In this document: positions 7,864-17,476 of the stretch, piece by piece
How the letters are laid out: each line of letters opens with the position of its first letter
Numbering within the stretch: position 1 is the first letter of the stretch
Source of the DNA: Lamellibrachia satsuma
Taxonomy: Eukaryota > Annelida > Polychaeta > Sabellida > Siboglinidae
Assembly (NCBI GenBank): GCA_033239005.1
Contig: BSQZ01000040.1
Span: 2,157,599-2,221,598, forward strand
DNA: 64,000 bases
Direction of reading: 5' to 3'
The notes under the pieces: model-generated
What the model was told of the DNA's origin: nothing
Database searches by the model: none
The model's input: only the letters and a program-made list of their open reading frames with translations
Translations under genes and position numbers: made by a program

Positions 7864-10800
7864 ATGAAACGTCACCAATGTCGGCACTGCGGGCTGGTGC
7901 TCGACACGTACGCAGCGCTAAAACGCCACCTAGTGAGTCATGCGACACCGGCAGTGAGCGAACACACGTATTCGGTGGCGCAACCAATAGAGGTGCCACC
8001 TAGCGCGACACCGGCAGTGAGCGAACACACGTATTCGGTGGCGCAACCAATAGAGGTGCCACCTAGCGATCAGGCAAAGCGAACGAAATATTCATGTAAA
8101 TGTGATGCGACGTTTGAGATATGGGACGATCTGCAACAACATGTGAGGTCCGTATGTCGTCTTAGCAGTAGCAGTAGCAGTAGCAGTAATAGCAAACAGA
8201 CCACAGTGTACACATGTGCGAAATGTGGACAGAGGTGCCCTAGCCGCCGTGCCCTGACCAAACACGCACGAAAACCGTGTACCGACGACGTCACGAAGCC
8301 ACCATCTCCAAAGAGACCAATCAGGGAACCCACCACACCCCACCATCCACTCGTTACCGATGCAGACCCCATAGACCCCCCTGCTCGACTCCCATTCGCC
8401 GACAACCTGTCGACGGAACTGCTAGATGTCGTACGAGCGCACTGGTCGAGCATACGGACACGTGTAGCGAGAGGTCCTCTGCAGTCCAGGTACGAGTACA
8501 GGTTAACGACTCTGGACACGACCGTTCTAGAGACGCCGTTGAGGAACGTGTTCCAGGAACAGACCAACGCTTTCAAGATTAACCTCAGTTACGGGTTCAT
8601 TCTGAGGAACAAGAACACGGGTCAATACAAGTACTACCATCCCTCGTGCAACTGCTGTGGACGCTACCTGGACGAGCCCAGTCTCATCACCAACAGCAAG
8701 GACTTTGATGAGTTCCTCGAACGCATCCGAGAACCCGACGTCCTGCAATGGGCCATCAATCAAAGACCGGATTCGGCGTGGGTGTGCGAACTCGTGACCA
8801 ATGTCACATTTTACGTCAATCGCATCATCGAACACCCGATAGGATGTGTAGGAATGACCGACCTTCCAGCCTACATCAAGAGGAACAAAGCCGTCATCGG
8901 ATTGGAAAAGGACCCCAAGTATAGCAAAAGGTACAGTGACAACCTGTGTCTCTTCCGATGTCTGGCCCTGCAACGAGGATGTGACACGCGTCGATTGGAA
9001 CCAGCTGTGAAGACGCTGTACGATACTTACGCCCAAGACGACGTACCCATGACAGCTTTTGCCGGGGTCACGACGGACGACCTCTATCGTGTAGAGACCA
9101 CGTTCCAAACGAATGTGTGCTTGTACAGTCTAGTACCACCGGATGGAGAGGATGGACAGCCAACTGCAGAACTCGTTCGTCGCTCGGTACGTACGTACCC
9201 TGACACACTCTACCTCAATCTTCACGGGACGCATTTTTCCCTCATCCAGGATATACGCATGTACTGTCACTCGTACAGATGTCGGAAGTGCGGTGACTCG
9301 TTGTGGAAATCCGCATGGAGTCTACGCAACCACGAGAGCACGTGTACGGGGGGTGTGCGCCGAGTCTATCCTGGTGGCGTGTACCATTCGACTCCATCGG
9401 TGTTCGAACGCCTGGCCGACGAGAACATCCGAGTGGCCGAAGCGTTGCAGGACTATCCGTACCGAGCCACCTTCGACTTCGAGTGTTGGTTCGACACCGA
9501 AAACCTTCCGTCTGACAGTGCCCAGGTTCACTGGGTTGCACGTCACGTCCCGCTGAGCGTCAGCGTGGCATCCAACGTACCCGGACACGAACAGGTGACA
9601 TGCATCGTCACGGACGGAGACACCAACAAGTTGGTGAGCGCCATGATGACTATCCTGCAATCGATGAGTGAGGCCGCGTACGACAGGATCAAAGGCTCAT
9701 ACGATCATGTGTTGGACCAACTCGCCGAAGAGATGTCGAAATGGGACGCACGGGAGGAGGCTGCACGGGAGGCAGCTTCACGGGAGGCCACCGAGAAGAA
9801 GGCTCGACCGGCAACCAATCCGTACAAAACGCTGATGGGACAACTGTATGGATGGATGCGTCAGTTACCTGTCATCGGGTTCAATTCGGGGAAGTATGAT
9901 CTCAATGTCATCAAACAGTTCCTCATACCGTACTTTCTGGCGACTTCACAGACCGTGGAACAAGACGAGACCGAGGACGAGGACGAGAGGGAGCAAGAGG
10001 GCAACAAGAAAGCCGAGGACGATGGCGTCGGGTCAATGTTCGTCATCAAACGCAACAACACTTTCATGTGTCTTTCGACGGATCAACTGAAATTCCTCGA
10101 CATGATCAACTACATAGCCCCCGGGTTCAGCTACGACAAGTATCTGAAAGCGTACGGATGCGAGGTGACGAAAGGTCATTTCCCGTACGAGTACATGGAC
10201 CGGCTGGAGAGACTCGACGACACCGCTCTTCCACCGAAAGAGGCCTTCTTCAGTCGACTGAAGAACGAAGGTATTTCAGACGAGGATTACGCCAGTTGTC
10301 AGGAGGCCTGGCGCGTCAATGGCATGACGACGTTGCGCGACTTTCTCGTCTGGTACAACAACAGGGACGTGGTTCCCTTTCTACAGGCCATCGACAGACA
10401 GTTCGCGTTCTATCGACAACGGGGAATAGACATGTTCAAGCAAGGTATCAGCGTACCTGGTCTGACCCTGCTGTACCTGTTCAACGACCTTCCAGAGAAG
10501 ACCTACTTTACCGTCTTCAACGAGAAGAATAAAGACCTGCACGACCTCGTCAAAGAGAACATCGTAGGCGGGGCCGTCGATCATTTTTCATCGCTATCAC
10601 GAGAAAGGTGTCACCACGCTACGTCAGAACGAGTACGGAGAGGCGGCTCGTCCGTGCCGAGCGATCGTCGGCTACGATGCGAACGCGCTGTACCTGTGGT
10701 CGCTCATGCAAGACATGCCTATGGGATGGTACACGCGACGACGAGCAGAGAAGGACTTCCGCCCCGAATCGGCGCAGCTGTACGGACAGATGGCTGGGGA

Positions 10801-12403
10801 ATGGTTGACGTGGGAATCCGAACGCACGGGACGTCCCATACGACATCAGATCAACGGACGAGAGAAGAGAATAGGCAAACATCGGGTGGACGGATGGTGT
10901 AGCGAGACGAAGACGGCTTATCAGTTCCAAGGGTGCTACTTCCACGGTTGCTCGTGCAACCGTGACGAGGTGAACGCCGTCAACGGGAAACCAATGGCGG
11001 AACTGCTCGCCGAGACCCGAAAGACCACCGCCTATCTACGTCACTTTGTCACAGTCGTCGAGCTGTGGGAATGCGAGTGGAAAGAGATGAGACGAACCCC
11101 GGCCGTACGTGAGTGTCTGGATGCTGCATTTCCTCGACGTCGACACGTGCGCTGGACCATGACGTCGCAACAGATCCTGAACGGAGTGCGTGCGGGAACC
11201 GTGTTCGGCATGATCGAGTGCGACATACGCGTACCGGAAGAATTGCGCGCGCACTTTGCCGAGATGCAGCCCGTGTTCAAGAACGTCAGTCTGATGCGCG
11301 AGGATCTCGGTCCGTTCATGCGCCGATACGCCGAAGAACACGACATCATGAAGACTCCGCGACGCATGCTCGTGGGTAGTTATTGCGGCGATAAGATACT
11401 GCTCGCAACGCCACTGCTGCGATGGTATCTGGACCACGGTCTCGAGGTGCTGCACGTGTACCAGGTCGTCGAATACGATCCTATTCCGTGTTTCCGACGG
11501 TTCGGCGATTCAGTGTCCAAGGCCCGACGCGAGGGCGACGTTCACCGAGACAAGACCATCATCGCGGACACCATGAAGTTGCTGGGGAACTCGGGCTACG
11601 GAAAGACCATCACCAACGTTGACCGACATCGTGACGTCAGCTACTGCACGGAGAAGGCGGCATCGCTCCTGGTCAACGATAAACGGTTCCGACAACTCGA
11701 TATCGTCGTCGACGACGCGTACGAGATAGAGATGAACAAGAAAGTCGTCAAGTACACCCTACCCGTACACGTGGGATTCTTCGTTCTGCAATACGCCAAG
11801 ATGCGCATGTTGCAGTTCTATTACGACTTCATCGTCAGATACGTGGAGCGCCCTCTGTTCGAGTACTGCGAGATGGATACAGATTCCGCCTATTTGGCCT
11901 TGGCCGGCGAGTCCGTCTACGACCTCGTGACCCCGGAACTACGAGAACATTATTTCCGACATCGTTCCGAATGGCTCCCGTCGGAATGTTGCGACGACCA
12001 TCGGAACGACTACGTGCGCTGTCGTCTCGCCAATCGACCGTGGGTCGGAGACGATGCGTGCTGTAAGGCGCGAAGAGCGTTCGACAAGAGGACACCGGGT
12101 CTGTTCAAGGTCGAGTGGTCCGGTGCCGGGTTCGTGGGCTTGTGTAGCAAGACGTACTATTGTTTCGGAGCGACCGACAAGTACAGCACCAAAGGACTGA
12201 ACAAACGGCACAACACAATCGACAAGGACGCGTTCCTGGCGGTGCTCACCAACCGTCGGAGCGGAGGTGGATCGAACCGTGGTTTCCGGGTGCATAATTC
12301 TAGCGTGATGACGTACGTGCAGGTACGGGATGCACTCACCTACTTTTACGCCAAACGCGTGGTGCACGAGGACGGGGTGACCACGGGTCCGGTGGACGTA
12401 TAG
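7864..12403 (+). CDS. Protein-primed family B DNA polymerase of Polinton type, one frame break
   Basis: The enzyme replicates the element from its ends using a protein primer. N-terminal zinc fingers come first: C6/C9/H22/H26 (C2H2), then two C-x(1-2)-C...H-x4-C fingers. A perfect 63-bp tandem duplication follows finger 1. Next is a Polinton-typical block with NLCLFRCLAL and LHGTHFSLI, then another finger (CRKCG, about 9283). The 3'-5' exonuclease shows Exo I FDFECWF (about 9472), Exo II NSGKYD (about 9883) and FLDMINY (about 10097). Palm motifs are YDANALYLWSL (about 10675), KLLGNSGYGK (about 11580) and DTDS (about 11877). A nuclease-like insert (VDGW...YQFQGCYFHGC, about 10887-10950) lies between. 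The frame shifts at a GGGG run (10570-10573), within a conserved palm block. Coding continues without other stops to TAG 12401-12403, about 1,510 residues in all. Confidence 0.95.
7942..8067 (+). repeat. Exact 63-bp tandem duplication inside the polymerase gene
   Basis: Units 7942-8004 and 8005-8067 are identical and in frame, doubling a 21-residue segment (SEHTYSVAQPIEV core) in the linker after the first zinc finger. Identity implies a very recent event. Confidence 0.97.
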
Positions 12404-12411
12404 AAAAGGCG

Positions 12412-13068
12412 ATGCACGCTGCACTCGTTTCATACGCAATCATGGATGCCCGATGGAAACACCCCTTCACGTGCATCGTCGCCGGACCGACGGGATGCGG
12501 CAAGAGTACTTTCGTGACGCGTATGTTGCGTCACGCCGCTGCGATGATCGATCCGCCACCCGAACAAATAACGTGGTGTTACGGAGAATGGCAAGAGGCT
12601 TACGCAACGACGGACTTGGGTCACGTGCGATTCGAGGAAGGGTTACCGACGGCGGCCATGTTCGTTCCGACAACGAGGAACCTCATCGTCATAGACGATC
12701 TCATGGCGGAAACGGACGAACGGGTCACGACCCTGTTCACTAAAAAAAGTCACCACAGGAACACGTCCGTGCTGTATCTCGTACAGAACCTGTTCCCTAA
12801 AAACAAAGAGAGTCGCACCATCAGTCTGAATTCCCAGTACATGGTGGTGTTCAAGAATCCACGTGACGCATCGCAGATGGCGACCTTGGCGCGGCAGATG
12901 TATCCGGGACGCGGCAAGTTCGTGCAAGAGGCGTTTAAAGACGCCACGGCGGTACCGTACGGTTATCTATTGATCGATCTCAAACAGGACACGCCCGAGG
13001 ACATGCGTCTGCGCACGGCCATATTTCCAGACGACCGTGTTCAGTACGTGTACCTGCCGAAGGTATAA
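12412..13068 (+). CDS. Genome-packaging ATPase (FtsK/HerA, A32-like)
   Basis: This is the Polinton ATPase that would drive DNA into capsids. Walker A is GPTGCGKST (residues about 24-32), Walker B is LIVIDDLM (about 90), with a sensor-like LVQNLFPK block following. At 218 residues it has the usual length. Two ATGs are possible; the second (12442, ATCATGGAT) has better context and lies just before the conserved WKHPFTCIVAG strand, so the first ten residues are doubtful. It follows the polymerase stop by 8 bp. Its last codons contain the TATA box of the next gene. Confidence 0.93.
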   Translation: MHAALVSYAIMDARWKHPFTCIVAGPTGCGKSTFVTRMLRHAAAMIDPPPEQITWCYGEWQEAYATTDLGHVRFEEGLPTAAMFVPTTRNLIVIDDLMAETDERVTTLFTKKSHHRNTSVLYLVQNLFPKNKESRTISLNSQYMVVFKNPRDASQMATLARQMYPGRGKFVQEAFKDATAVPYGYLLIDLKQDTPEDMRLRTAIFPDDRVQYVYLPKV

Positions 13069-13070
13069 AA
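13064..13070 (+). promoter_or_regulatory. TATA box for the late gene at 13106
   Basis: TATAAAA overlaps the ATPase stop codon and lies 36 bp upstream of ATG 13106, so transcription would start close to the ATG with a very short leader. Confidence 0.7.
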
Positions 13071-13105
13071 CGACCGCGTGTGTGGATAGTCTCTTCATTC
13101 GCATC

Positions 13106-13477
13106 ATGTCTGCCCTGGTGAAGAGACACATCGTGTGCATACAGGCCCTGGCCAGAGTCAAGAACAACAAAATTAAAAAGGCCATCATCGCCAACGCCGA
13201 CGCCGATCTGCTGTGTGCACTGGCCGAGTGTGCCTACAACATACTAACAAAGAACATTCCATTGAGCGCCTTACAGAGGCGACGATTGAATAAATACAAG
13301 ACGAAGTTACGCGAGTTGGCTAATAAACGAACGCTCGCTGCCAGAAGAAGACGCATCTTGCTACAGCCGCAGGTTGGCGAGGGACAGAGCGGCGGTTTCC
13401 TATCGGCCTTCCTAGCACCGTTGGCAAGTACGGTCTTGCTACCCTTGCTCCGACAGGCGCTGACCTCAGGGGGGTAG
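13106..13477 (+). CDS. Small basic Polinton-conserved protein (123 aa)
   Basis: The N-terminal two thirds is helical and Lys/Arg-rich, with IPLSALQRRRLNKYKTKL and AARRRRILL. It ends in a glycine-hydrophobic segment GGFLSAFLAPLASTVLLPLL, resembling a membrane-active or capsid-anchored tail. Proteins with this layout (basic helices plus GGFLxxLL tail) are common next to Polinton ATPase genes, where a core or minor virion role is suspected; I cannot name one. The ATG was chosen because it sits 36 bp below a TATA box; the longer upstream open frame has no support. The gene ends 4 bp before the next ATG. Confidence 0.75.
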   Translation: MSALVKRHIVCIQALARVKNNKIKKAIIANADADLLCALAECAYNILTKNIPLSALQRRRLNKYKTKLRELANKRTLAARRRRILLQPQVGEGQSGGFLSAFLAPLASTVLLPLLRQALTSGG

Positions 13478-13481
13478 ATAC

Positions 13482-14522
13482 ATGGAGCACGCACGTAGGA
13501 TGGCCTTGGTGGACCCGCGACTGTTGGACACGCTGCGGTCACCCCCACCCCCACCCGCAACCGACACCTTAGGCAAGAAGGTGCAAGCCCTCGATGACGA
13601 GATGAAGACCATCCTAGATAGAACGGACCTAGACGACGGGACCAAGGTGACCCAGTATAATCAGGTGTTGCAGCGGTACAACGCCTTGGTCGATAAACGC
13701 GTCAAGGAACCGCTACGCGTGGTCACGGTGAACGAGCCGGAGGTGACGTCGGAGTCGGGGTCGGAGGGTACAGCACGAGCCCCTATTAGCGGACTGGAGG
13801 CCACCGTCTTGGCCACCGTTCCCAAGACCATGAAGGTCAAAGCCAGCCGTTTGATGGAGCATCTCAAGAGAGACGTCGCGTGGACCGCTCGCGGCGAACT
13901 GATACACGAGGGCGTGCCGGTTGTCGGAAGTAACGTGGTGGATCTCGTTAATGATCTGTTGCGTAAGAGTAAGAGTAAGACCGCTCCGACGGGTTGGCAG
14001 CCATTCGCCCGACAACTCCGTGCCATCAACCTACCCATGACGTTGGTCGGTAACGTCTCCAGGAGAGCCTACATACGTCCGGAGCCGACGGTCACTCCCT
14101 CTCGCCGGTCACTTACTACTCCGCGTGCTGCATCGGGTAGTGCACGACGATCGCTAAGTTGGTCACCCCTCGCCCGTCAGAGCCGTCGAATGGAACATAC
14201 CATGCCCACCCCACCCCCGAATCACGCAAGGCGTTGTCGTCATTGGCTGGTTGGGACAACCTATAGGATGGATACGATGCGTGTCCGGAGCGCAGTGTTC
14301 GTCATGTCGCCCGATCCACAGGACCACGTGTACCGCTCCATCGTCGGTGCGATATTTATCAGTGGACTTTACATGATTGCTCACGGTATACTCCAGAGTT
14401 ATATGCAACAGGCGTTATTCGAACCCCCTCGCTCGACGAACGGACCATTCCTCGTCCACCCACCCACCCTCCCCGCATCACGCAAGACTTCGTCGTCATT
14501 GGCTGGACGGAACATCGTATAA
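13482..14522 (+). CDS. Polinton-conserved capsid-associated protein (PX-like), with a variable C-terminal extension
   Basis: The conserved part covers about residues 7-200: RLLDTLR, a helical DDEMKTILDRTDLDDGTKVTQY block that looks coiled-coil, a helix-rich PKTMKVKASRLMEHLKRDV segment, then GSNVVDLVNDLLRKSKSK and PTGWQPFARQLRAINLP. This arrangement is typical of a widespread Polinton protein of unknown function encoded between ATPase and integrase. M7 (13500) may be the true start. After about 14130 the frame runs on through Ser/Arg-rich sequence and then through the tandem-duplicated promoter/membrane-protein block, so residues beyond about 215 may be accidental read-through or a genuine fusion. 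Confidence 0.72.
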   Translation: MEHARRMALVDPRLLDTLRSPPPPPATDTLGKKVQALDDEMKTILDRTDLDDGTKVTQYNQVLQRYNALVDKRVKEPLRVVTVNEPEVTSESGSEGTARAPISGLEATVLATVPKTMKVKASRLMEHLKRDVAWTARGELIHEGVPVVGSNVVDLVNDLLRKSKSKTAPTGWQPFARQLRAINLPMTLVGNVSRRAYIRPEPTVTPSRRSLTTPRAASGSARRSLSWSPLARQSRRMEHTMPTPPPNHARRCRHWLVGTTYRMDTMRVRSAVFVMSPDPQDHVYRSIVGAIFISGLYMIAHGILQSYMQQALFEPPRSTNGPFLVHPPTLPASRKTSSSLAGRNIV

Positions 14523-14690
14523 GGTGGTACGACGCGTGTCCGTAGCACAGTGTTCGTCATGCTCGTCGATCCACAGGACGCGTACCGTTCCCTCGTCGCT
14601 GCGCTATTGTTCGAAGGACTTACCTTGCTGGGAGACGTTGCAGCCGGCGTTCTTATACAACAGGTGTTATTCAGACTATGGTTACGCTAC
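14200..14690 (+). repeat. Diverged tandem duplication (~255-bp units) carrying promoter-like boxes and small ORFs
   Basis: Unit 1 (about 14200-14440) and unit 2 (about 14455-14690) align along their length. Each starts with a C-rich CCACCC tract, then CACGCAAG, a TCGTCATTGGCTGG (inverted CCAAT) box, a TATA-like ACCTATAGGA or CGTATAAGG, GTGTCCG(G/T)AGC and GTTCGTCATG with an ATG, then GATCCACAGGAC coding sequence. It looks like a duplicated promoter-plus-small-gene cassette. Confidence 0.8.
14304..14522 (+). CDS. Small membrane-protein ORF, duplicate copy 1 (nested in the longer frame)
   Basis: ATG 14304 lies just after a TATA-like CTATAGG (about 14261) and opens DPQDHVYRSIVGAIFISGLYM, with one probable transmembrane helix (IVGAIFISGLYMIAHGIL). 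It is in frame with the end of the gene at 13482, so it may be an independently transcribed short protein of 72 residues or merely its tail. Paralogy with the ORF at 14559, which is free-standing, supports the independent reading. Confidence 0.45.
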   Translation: MSPDPQDHVYRSIVGAIFISGLYMIAHGILQSYMQQALFEPPRSTNGPFLVHPPTLPASRKTSSSLAGRNIV

Positions 14691-14693
14691 TAG
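14559..14693 (+). CDS. Small membrane-protein ORF, duplicate copy 2 (44 aa)
   Basis: ATG 14559 follows a GTATAAGG box (14519-14526). The product starts MLVDPQDAYRSLVAALLFEG and continues hydrophobic, giving one probable membrane helix and a short basic end. It is the paralogue of the ORF at 14304. It was easily missed because of its size. I do not recognise a function; capsid-region location suggests a late protein. Confidence 0.45.
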   Translation: MLVDPQDAYRSLVAALLFEGLTLLGDVAAGVLIQQVLFRLWLRY

Positions 14694-14836
14694 ACCGTTG
14701 TTGTTCCACCGCTTGCGTTGTGGGTGCCATAGTGTGTGTCCTAGTACACGTCGGCGTGCTCCTCGTCATTCGTCAGCAGTCGTACTCCGGAGTCAACGTC
14801 ACCGCCCCCGTCAACGCATCGGTCCTCCTCTTTTGA
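14678..14836 (+). CDS. Small single-pass membrane-protein ORF (52 aa), overlapping the previous one
   Basis: ATG 14678 overlaps the end of the ORF at 14559 by 16 bp in another frame. Residues about 11-30 (TACVVGAIVCVLVHVGVLLV) form a clear membrane helix. The segment after it has two N-glycosylation sequons (NVT, NAS), so an N-in/C-out or lumenal tail is plausible. No family recognised. The stop at 14834-14836 is immediately before the integrase region. Confidence 0.45.
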   Translation: MVTLLDRCCSTACVVGAIVCVLVHVGVLLVIRQQSYSGVNVTAPVNASVLLF

Positions 14837-14858
14837 TGGCACAGAGGGAGACCGCACC

Positions 14859-15901
14859 TTGAGTGGGGTCTACTTCGATCCCACGAAGGTAGGCAGTTAT
14901 GGCGGCGTCGCTGGCTTGCGACGCGTCACGCGCCTGCCAGAGAAGACCGTCAAGGCATGGTTGTCGGCACAGGACACCTACACCTTACACAAACCAGCGA
15001 GACGTCATTTCAAGAGACGACAAGTCATCGTGGGTGGTATGCATCAGCAGTGGCAGGCCGATCTCGTGGACATGTCGAAGGTCAAACGCTTCAACAACGG
15101 CATGGCCTTTCTCCTCACGATGATCGACGTCTTCTCGAAAGTGGCCTGGTGTGTTCCCATGAAGAACAAGTCCGCGGCGTCGTTGGTGGCGGCGCTGCAA
15201 TCCACGTTCGTCGACGTTCGCCCCAGACCTTGCAGACGGATAAAGGCACAGAATTCCGGAACAAATCCGTTCAGGCACTATTGAAGCGTTACGACATACA
15301 TTACTTCTACACGCACAACGCGGAGACGAAGGCAGCCGTCGTGGAACGGTTCAACGGAACGTTGAAGAAGCGCATGTGGCGCTACTTCACGAAACACCAG
15401 ACGTGGCGGTACATCGACATCCTTCCGGACCTGATGCGATCGTATAACAATGCCCGCCACCGCATGATCGGTATGGCTCCGTCACAGGTGAATGCACAGA
15501 ACCAGGAACAGGTGTGGCAACGTCTGTACGGTCACGATGGTAAGGGCGTGCCCAAGTTGCACGTGTCGGATCGCGTGCGTGTCAGCAAGTACAAACGCAC
15601 GTTCGAAAAGGGCTACGAGACGAACTGGAGCGAAGAGTTGTTCACGATACACGAGGTTCACCCCTCCGATCCACCCGTGTATCGGCTGCGGGACGATCTC
15701 GGCGAAGTGCTGGAGGGTACCTTCTACGAACTGGAGCTGCAGAAGGTGACGGTACCCTTTGATAAGGTGTACCGTGTTGAAGCGGTACTGAAACGCCGTA
15801 CAGTCGGTAGACGAAAGGAAGCTTTGGTGAAATGGTTCGGCCATTCCTCCCACTTCAACAGCTGGATCGATGTCAAGGGACTCGTCAACTATAAAGACTA
15901 G
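14859..15901 (+). CDS. Polinton DDE integrase with C-terminal chromodomain, one frame break
   Basis: The N-terminal part has the Polinton pattern YFDPTKVGSYGGVAGL and QDTYTLHKPARRHF. The catalytic core has first Asp in QWQADLVDMS (about 15055), second Asp in TDKGTEF (about 15238) and Glu in VVERFNGTL (about 15341), a D-x34-E spacing by my count. The C-terminus is a chromodomain (YRVEAVL, ALVKWFGH, NSWIDV; aromatic cage residues present), which could steer insertion to marked chromatin. The frame changes at about 15221-15233 (CCCCAGACCTTG), between the first and second Asp. No ATG starts the frame: 14859 is TTG, the frame is open further upstream, and ATG 14836 is out of frame. So a second lesion or splicing is likely at the 5' end. 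Confidence 0.92.
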
Positions 15902-15931
15902 CCTCGCACATGCCGACACTGCATTCGAGCA

Positions 15932-16255
15932 ATGACACACGACGCGACACCACCACCACCACCGACCTGCACCACCACCATCATAGACGAGGAGAAAGAG
16001 GTGAACGAACACGAGGACTGTACTGACGCTGCACCGAACGAACCAGACAGCACTCCCTGGCATCTGTTCGGTACCGAGTGCCCCAAAGAGGAGATCGTGT
16101 TTCTGTGTCAGGTCGTCGTCTTGTACACGGTCATTCTGATCAGCATTTACAACCTGACGAAAGGTCACGTCGATTCTAATCTGTGGACGGCTCTGTTGAG
16201 TAGTTATTTGGGTTACCTACTGCCCAATCCCACGTTGAGACGTAATGGCGACTGA
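15932..16255 (+). CDS. Polinton-conserved single-pass membrane protein (107 aa)
   Basis: A proline run (residues 7-11) and an acidic N-terminal half are followed by CPKEEIVFLCQ, a membrane helix (VVVLYTVILISIYNLT) and a conserved end LWTALLSSYLGYLLPNP. This layout recurs in many animal Polintons between integrase and penton genes; its role is not established, probably in the virion or in membranes. It starts 31 bp after the integrase stop and its end overlaps the penton ATG by 11 bp. Confidence 0.8.
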   Translation: MTHDATPPPPPTCTTTIIDEEKEVNEHEDCTDAAPNEPDSTPWHLFGTECPKEEIVFLCQVVVLYTVILISIYNLTKGHVDSNLWTALLSSYLGYLLPNPTLRRNGD

Positions 16256-17075
16256 TTTCTACATGACGCTGCCTAGCAACGCTTCCATGAAGATGCACCC
16301 CGGCAACACCTTGACCCATTACGTCACGGCCTTGCCTCAACGCATCGATCTTACCGGCGAGTGGGAGTGTGGGTTGGCTGAGATCCAGTATCCGCACACT
16401 TGGTACAACGTCACGGAGAACGATGTCTGGTTCTTCCTCAACACGATCGATGCTACGGACTCGTCCCGACGTTCGAAGTTGCCGTGCGGGTATTACGACG
16501 ATCCGTTACAATTGATGTATCACGTCAACAAGGGACTGTACAGTATGCAGACGGAGGAGACAAAGGCTCAAATGAGCTATAGTTCCGTCACTCAGAAAAT
16601 GACGTTACACATGACAGAGAACACCCTGTTCACCATACCGCACCACAGCGCGACCGCATCCCTGTTGGGATTCCGTGAACCCGTAGCCAGCGAGCCGAAG
16701 GCGGTTACGTCATCTCCCGTCCTATCCAACGACTCCCGACATCCCGACTCGGCGTACCCCTTCCACATCGAGGCGCACGATGTGGTGAACCTGACGCAAG
16801 GGTTCGACACCCTCTACGTCTACACGGACATCGTGGAGTCTCGTATAGTGGGTGACACTCTCGCGCCTCTGTTGCGTACCCTTCCGATTAGCGGACGTCA
16901 CGGTGACAGGGTGTCCGCTAGTTTCACTAACGTGCACTACGTACCCCTGATGTGCTCGAGCTTCAGCTCGATCGAGGTGGATATAAGGAACGACATGGGT
17001 CGACGCGTGTCATTCGAATACGGTAGAGTGTCGGTGACGCTTCATTTTCGTCGACGCAAGACCGGACTGTTCTGA
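16245..17075 (+). CDS. Minor capsid (penton-like, single jelly roll) protein
   Basis: At 276 residues it has the usual length of the Polinton penton, which forms capsid vertices. The N-terminal block FYMTLPSNASMKMHPGNTL and LTGEWECGLAEIQYPHTWYN is diagnostic. It is followed by beta-rich sequence with the conserved SFTNVHYVPL near the C-terminus (about residue 225) and a basic end. The ORF is intact. It overlaps the upstream membrane-protein gene by 11 bp and shares one base with the next start (TGATG). Confidence 0.93.
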   Translation: MATDFYMTLPSNASMKMHPGNTLTHYVTALPQRIDLTGEWECGLAEIQYPHTWYNVTENDVWFFLNTIDATDSSRRSKLPCGYYDDPLQLMYHVNKGLYSMQTEETKAQMSYSSVTQKMTLHMTENTLFTIPHHSATASLLGFREPVASEPKAVTSSPVLSNDSRHPDSAYPFHIEAHDVVNLTQGFDTLYVYTDIVESRIVGDTLAPLLRTLPISGRHGDRVSASFTNVHYVPLMCSSFSSIEVDIRNDMGRRVSFEYGRVSVTLHFRRRKTGLF

Positions 17076-17476
17076 TGAATTACAACGATTATTACGCGCG
17101 TCAGGCTGGCGGTGCGCTGCCCTACTTCGCCGGTGCGCAATACCAGCGAGGTCACGGACTGGGCAGTCTGTTCGGCGGTCTGTTGCGCAGCGCCATGCCG
17201 CTCATCAAGAGAGGTGCCGTGGCATTGGGTAGGGGAGCGTTGAAGACCGGCGTTCGCATAGCTGGCGACGTCTTATCAGGCCAGAACATAAAAACGGCTG
17301 CCAAACGACGCGTCACCGATGCCGTGCTGAGCAGTATTCCGCGACCCCCTGGTAAACGTATAAGAGGAGCGGGTGCAAGGACGTTCGGCACTGCAGTAAC
17401 GAGACGTCGCAAGAAACGAACGTCCAAGAAACGCGCGGCCGACATATTCGACGACAACGATGGCGTTCGTGCATAG
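17075..17476 (+). CDS. Basic virion protein, pVI/pX-like (133 aa)
   Basis: The N-terminal GGALPYFAGAQYQRGHGLGSLF is followed by an amphipathic helical stretch (GGLLRSAMPLIKRGAVALG) and a strongly basic C-terminal half with TRRRKKRTSKKRAA. Polintons encode such a protein between penton and major capsid genes. By analogy with adenovirus pVI it may have a membrane-active helix and be cut by the protease; that is inference. Its end overlaps the major capsid ATG (17460) by 17 bp. Confidence 0.82.
   Translation: MNYNDYYARQAGGALPYFAGAQYQRGHGLGSLFGGLLRSAMPLIKRGAVALGRGALKTGVRIAGDVLSGQNIKTAAKRRVTDAVLSSIPRPPGKRIRGAGARTFGTAVTRRRKKRTSKKRAADIFDDNDGVRA

Noticed and set aside
8070..9660. Long minus-strand frames opposite the polymerase
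   Set aside because: Shadows caused by GC-rich codon use; no family resemblance.
15482..16168. 228-residue minus-strand frame opposite integrase
   Set aside because: Shadow of the integrase and membrane-protein coding strand; no promoter or conserved block.
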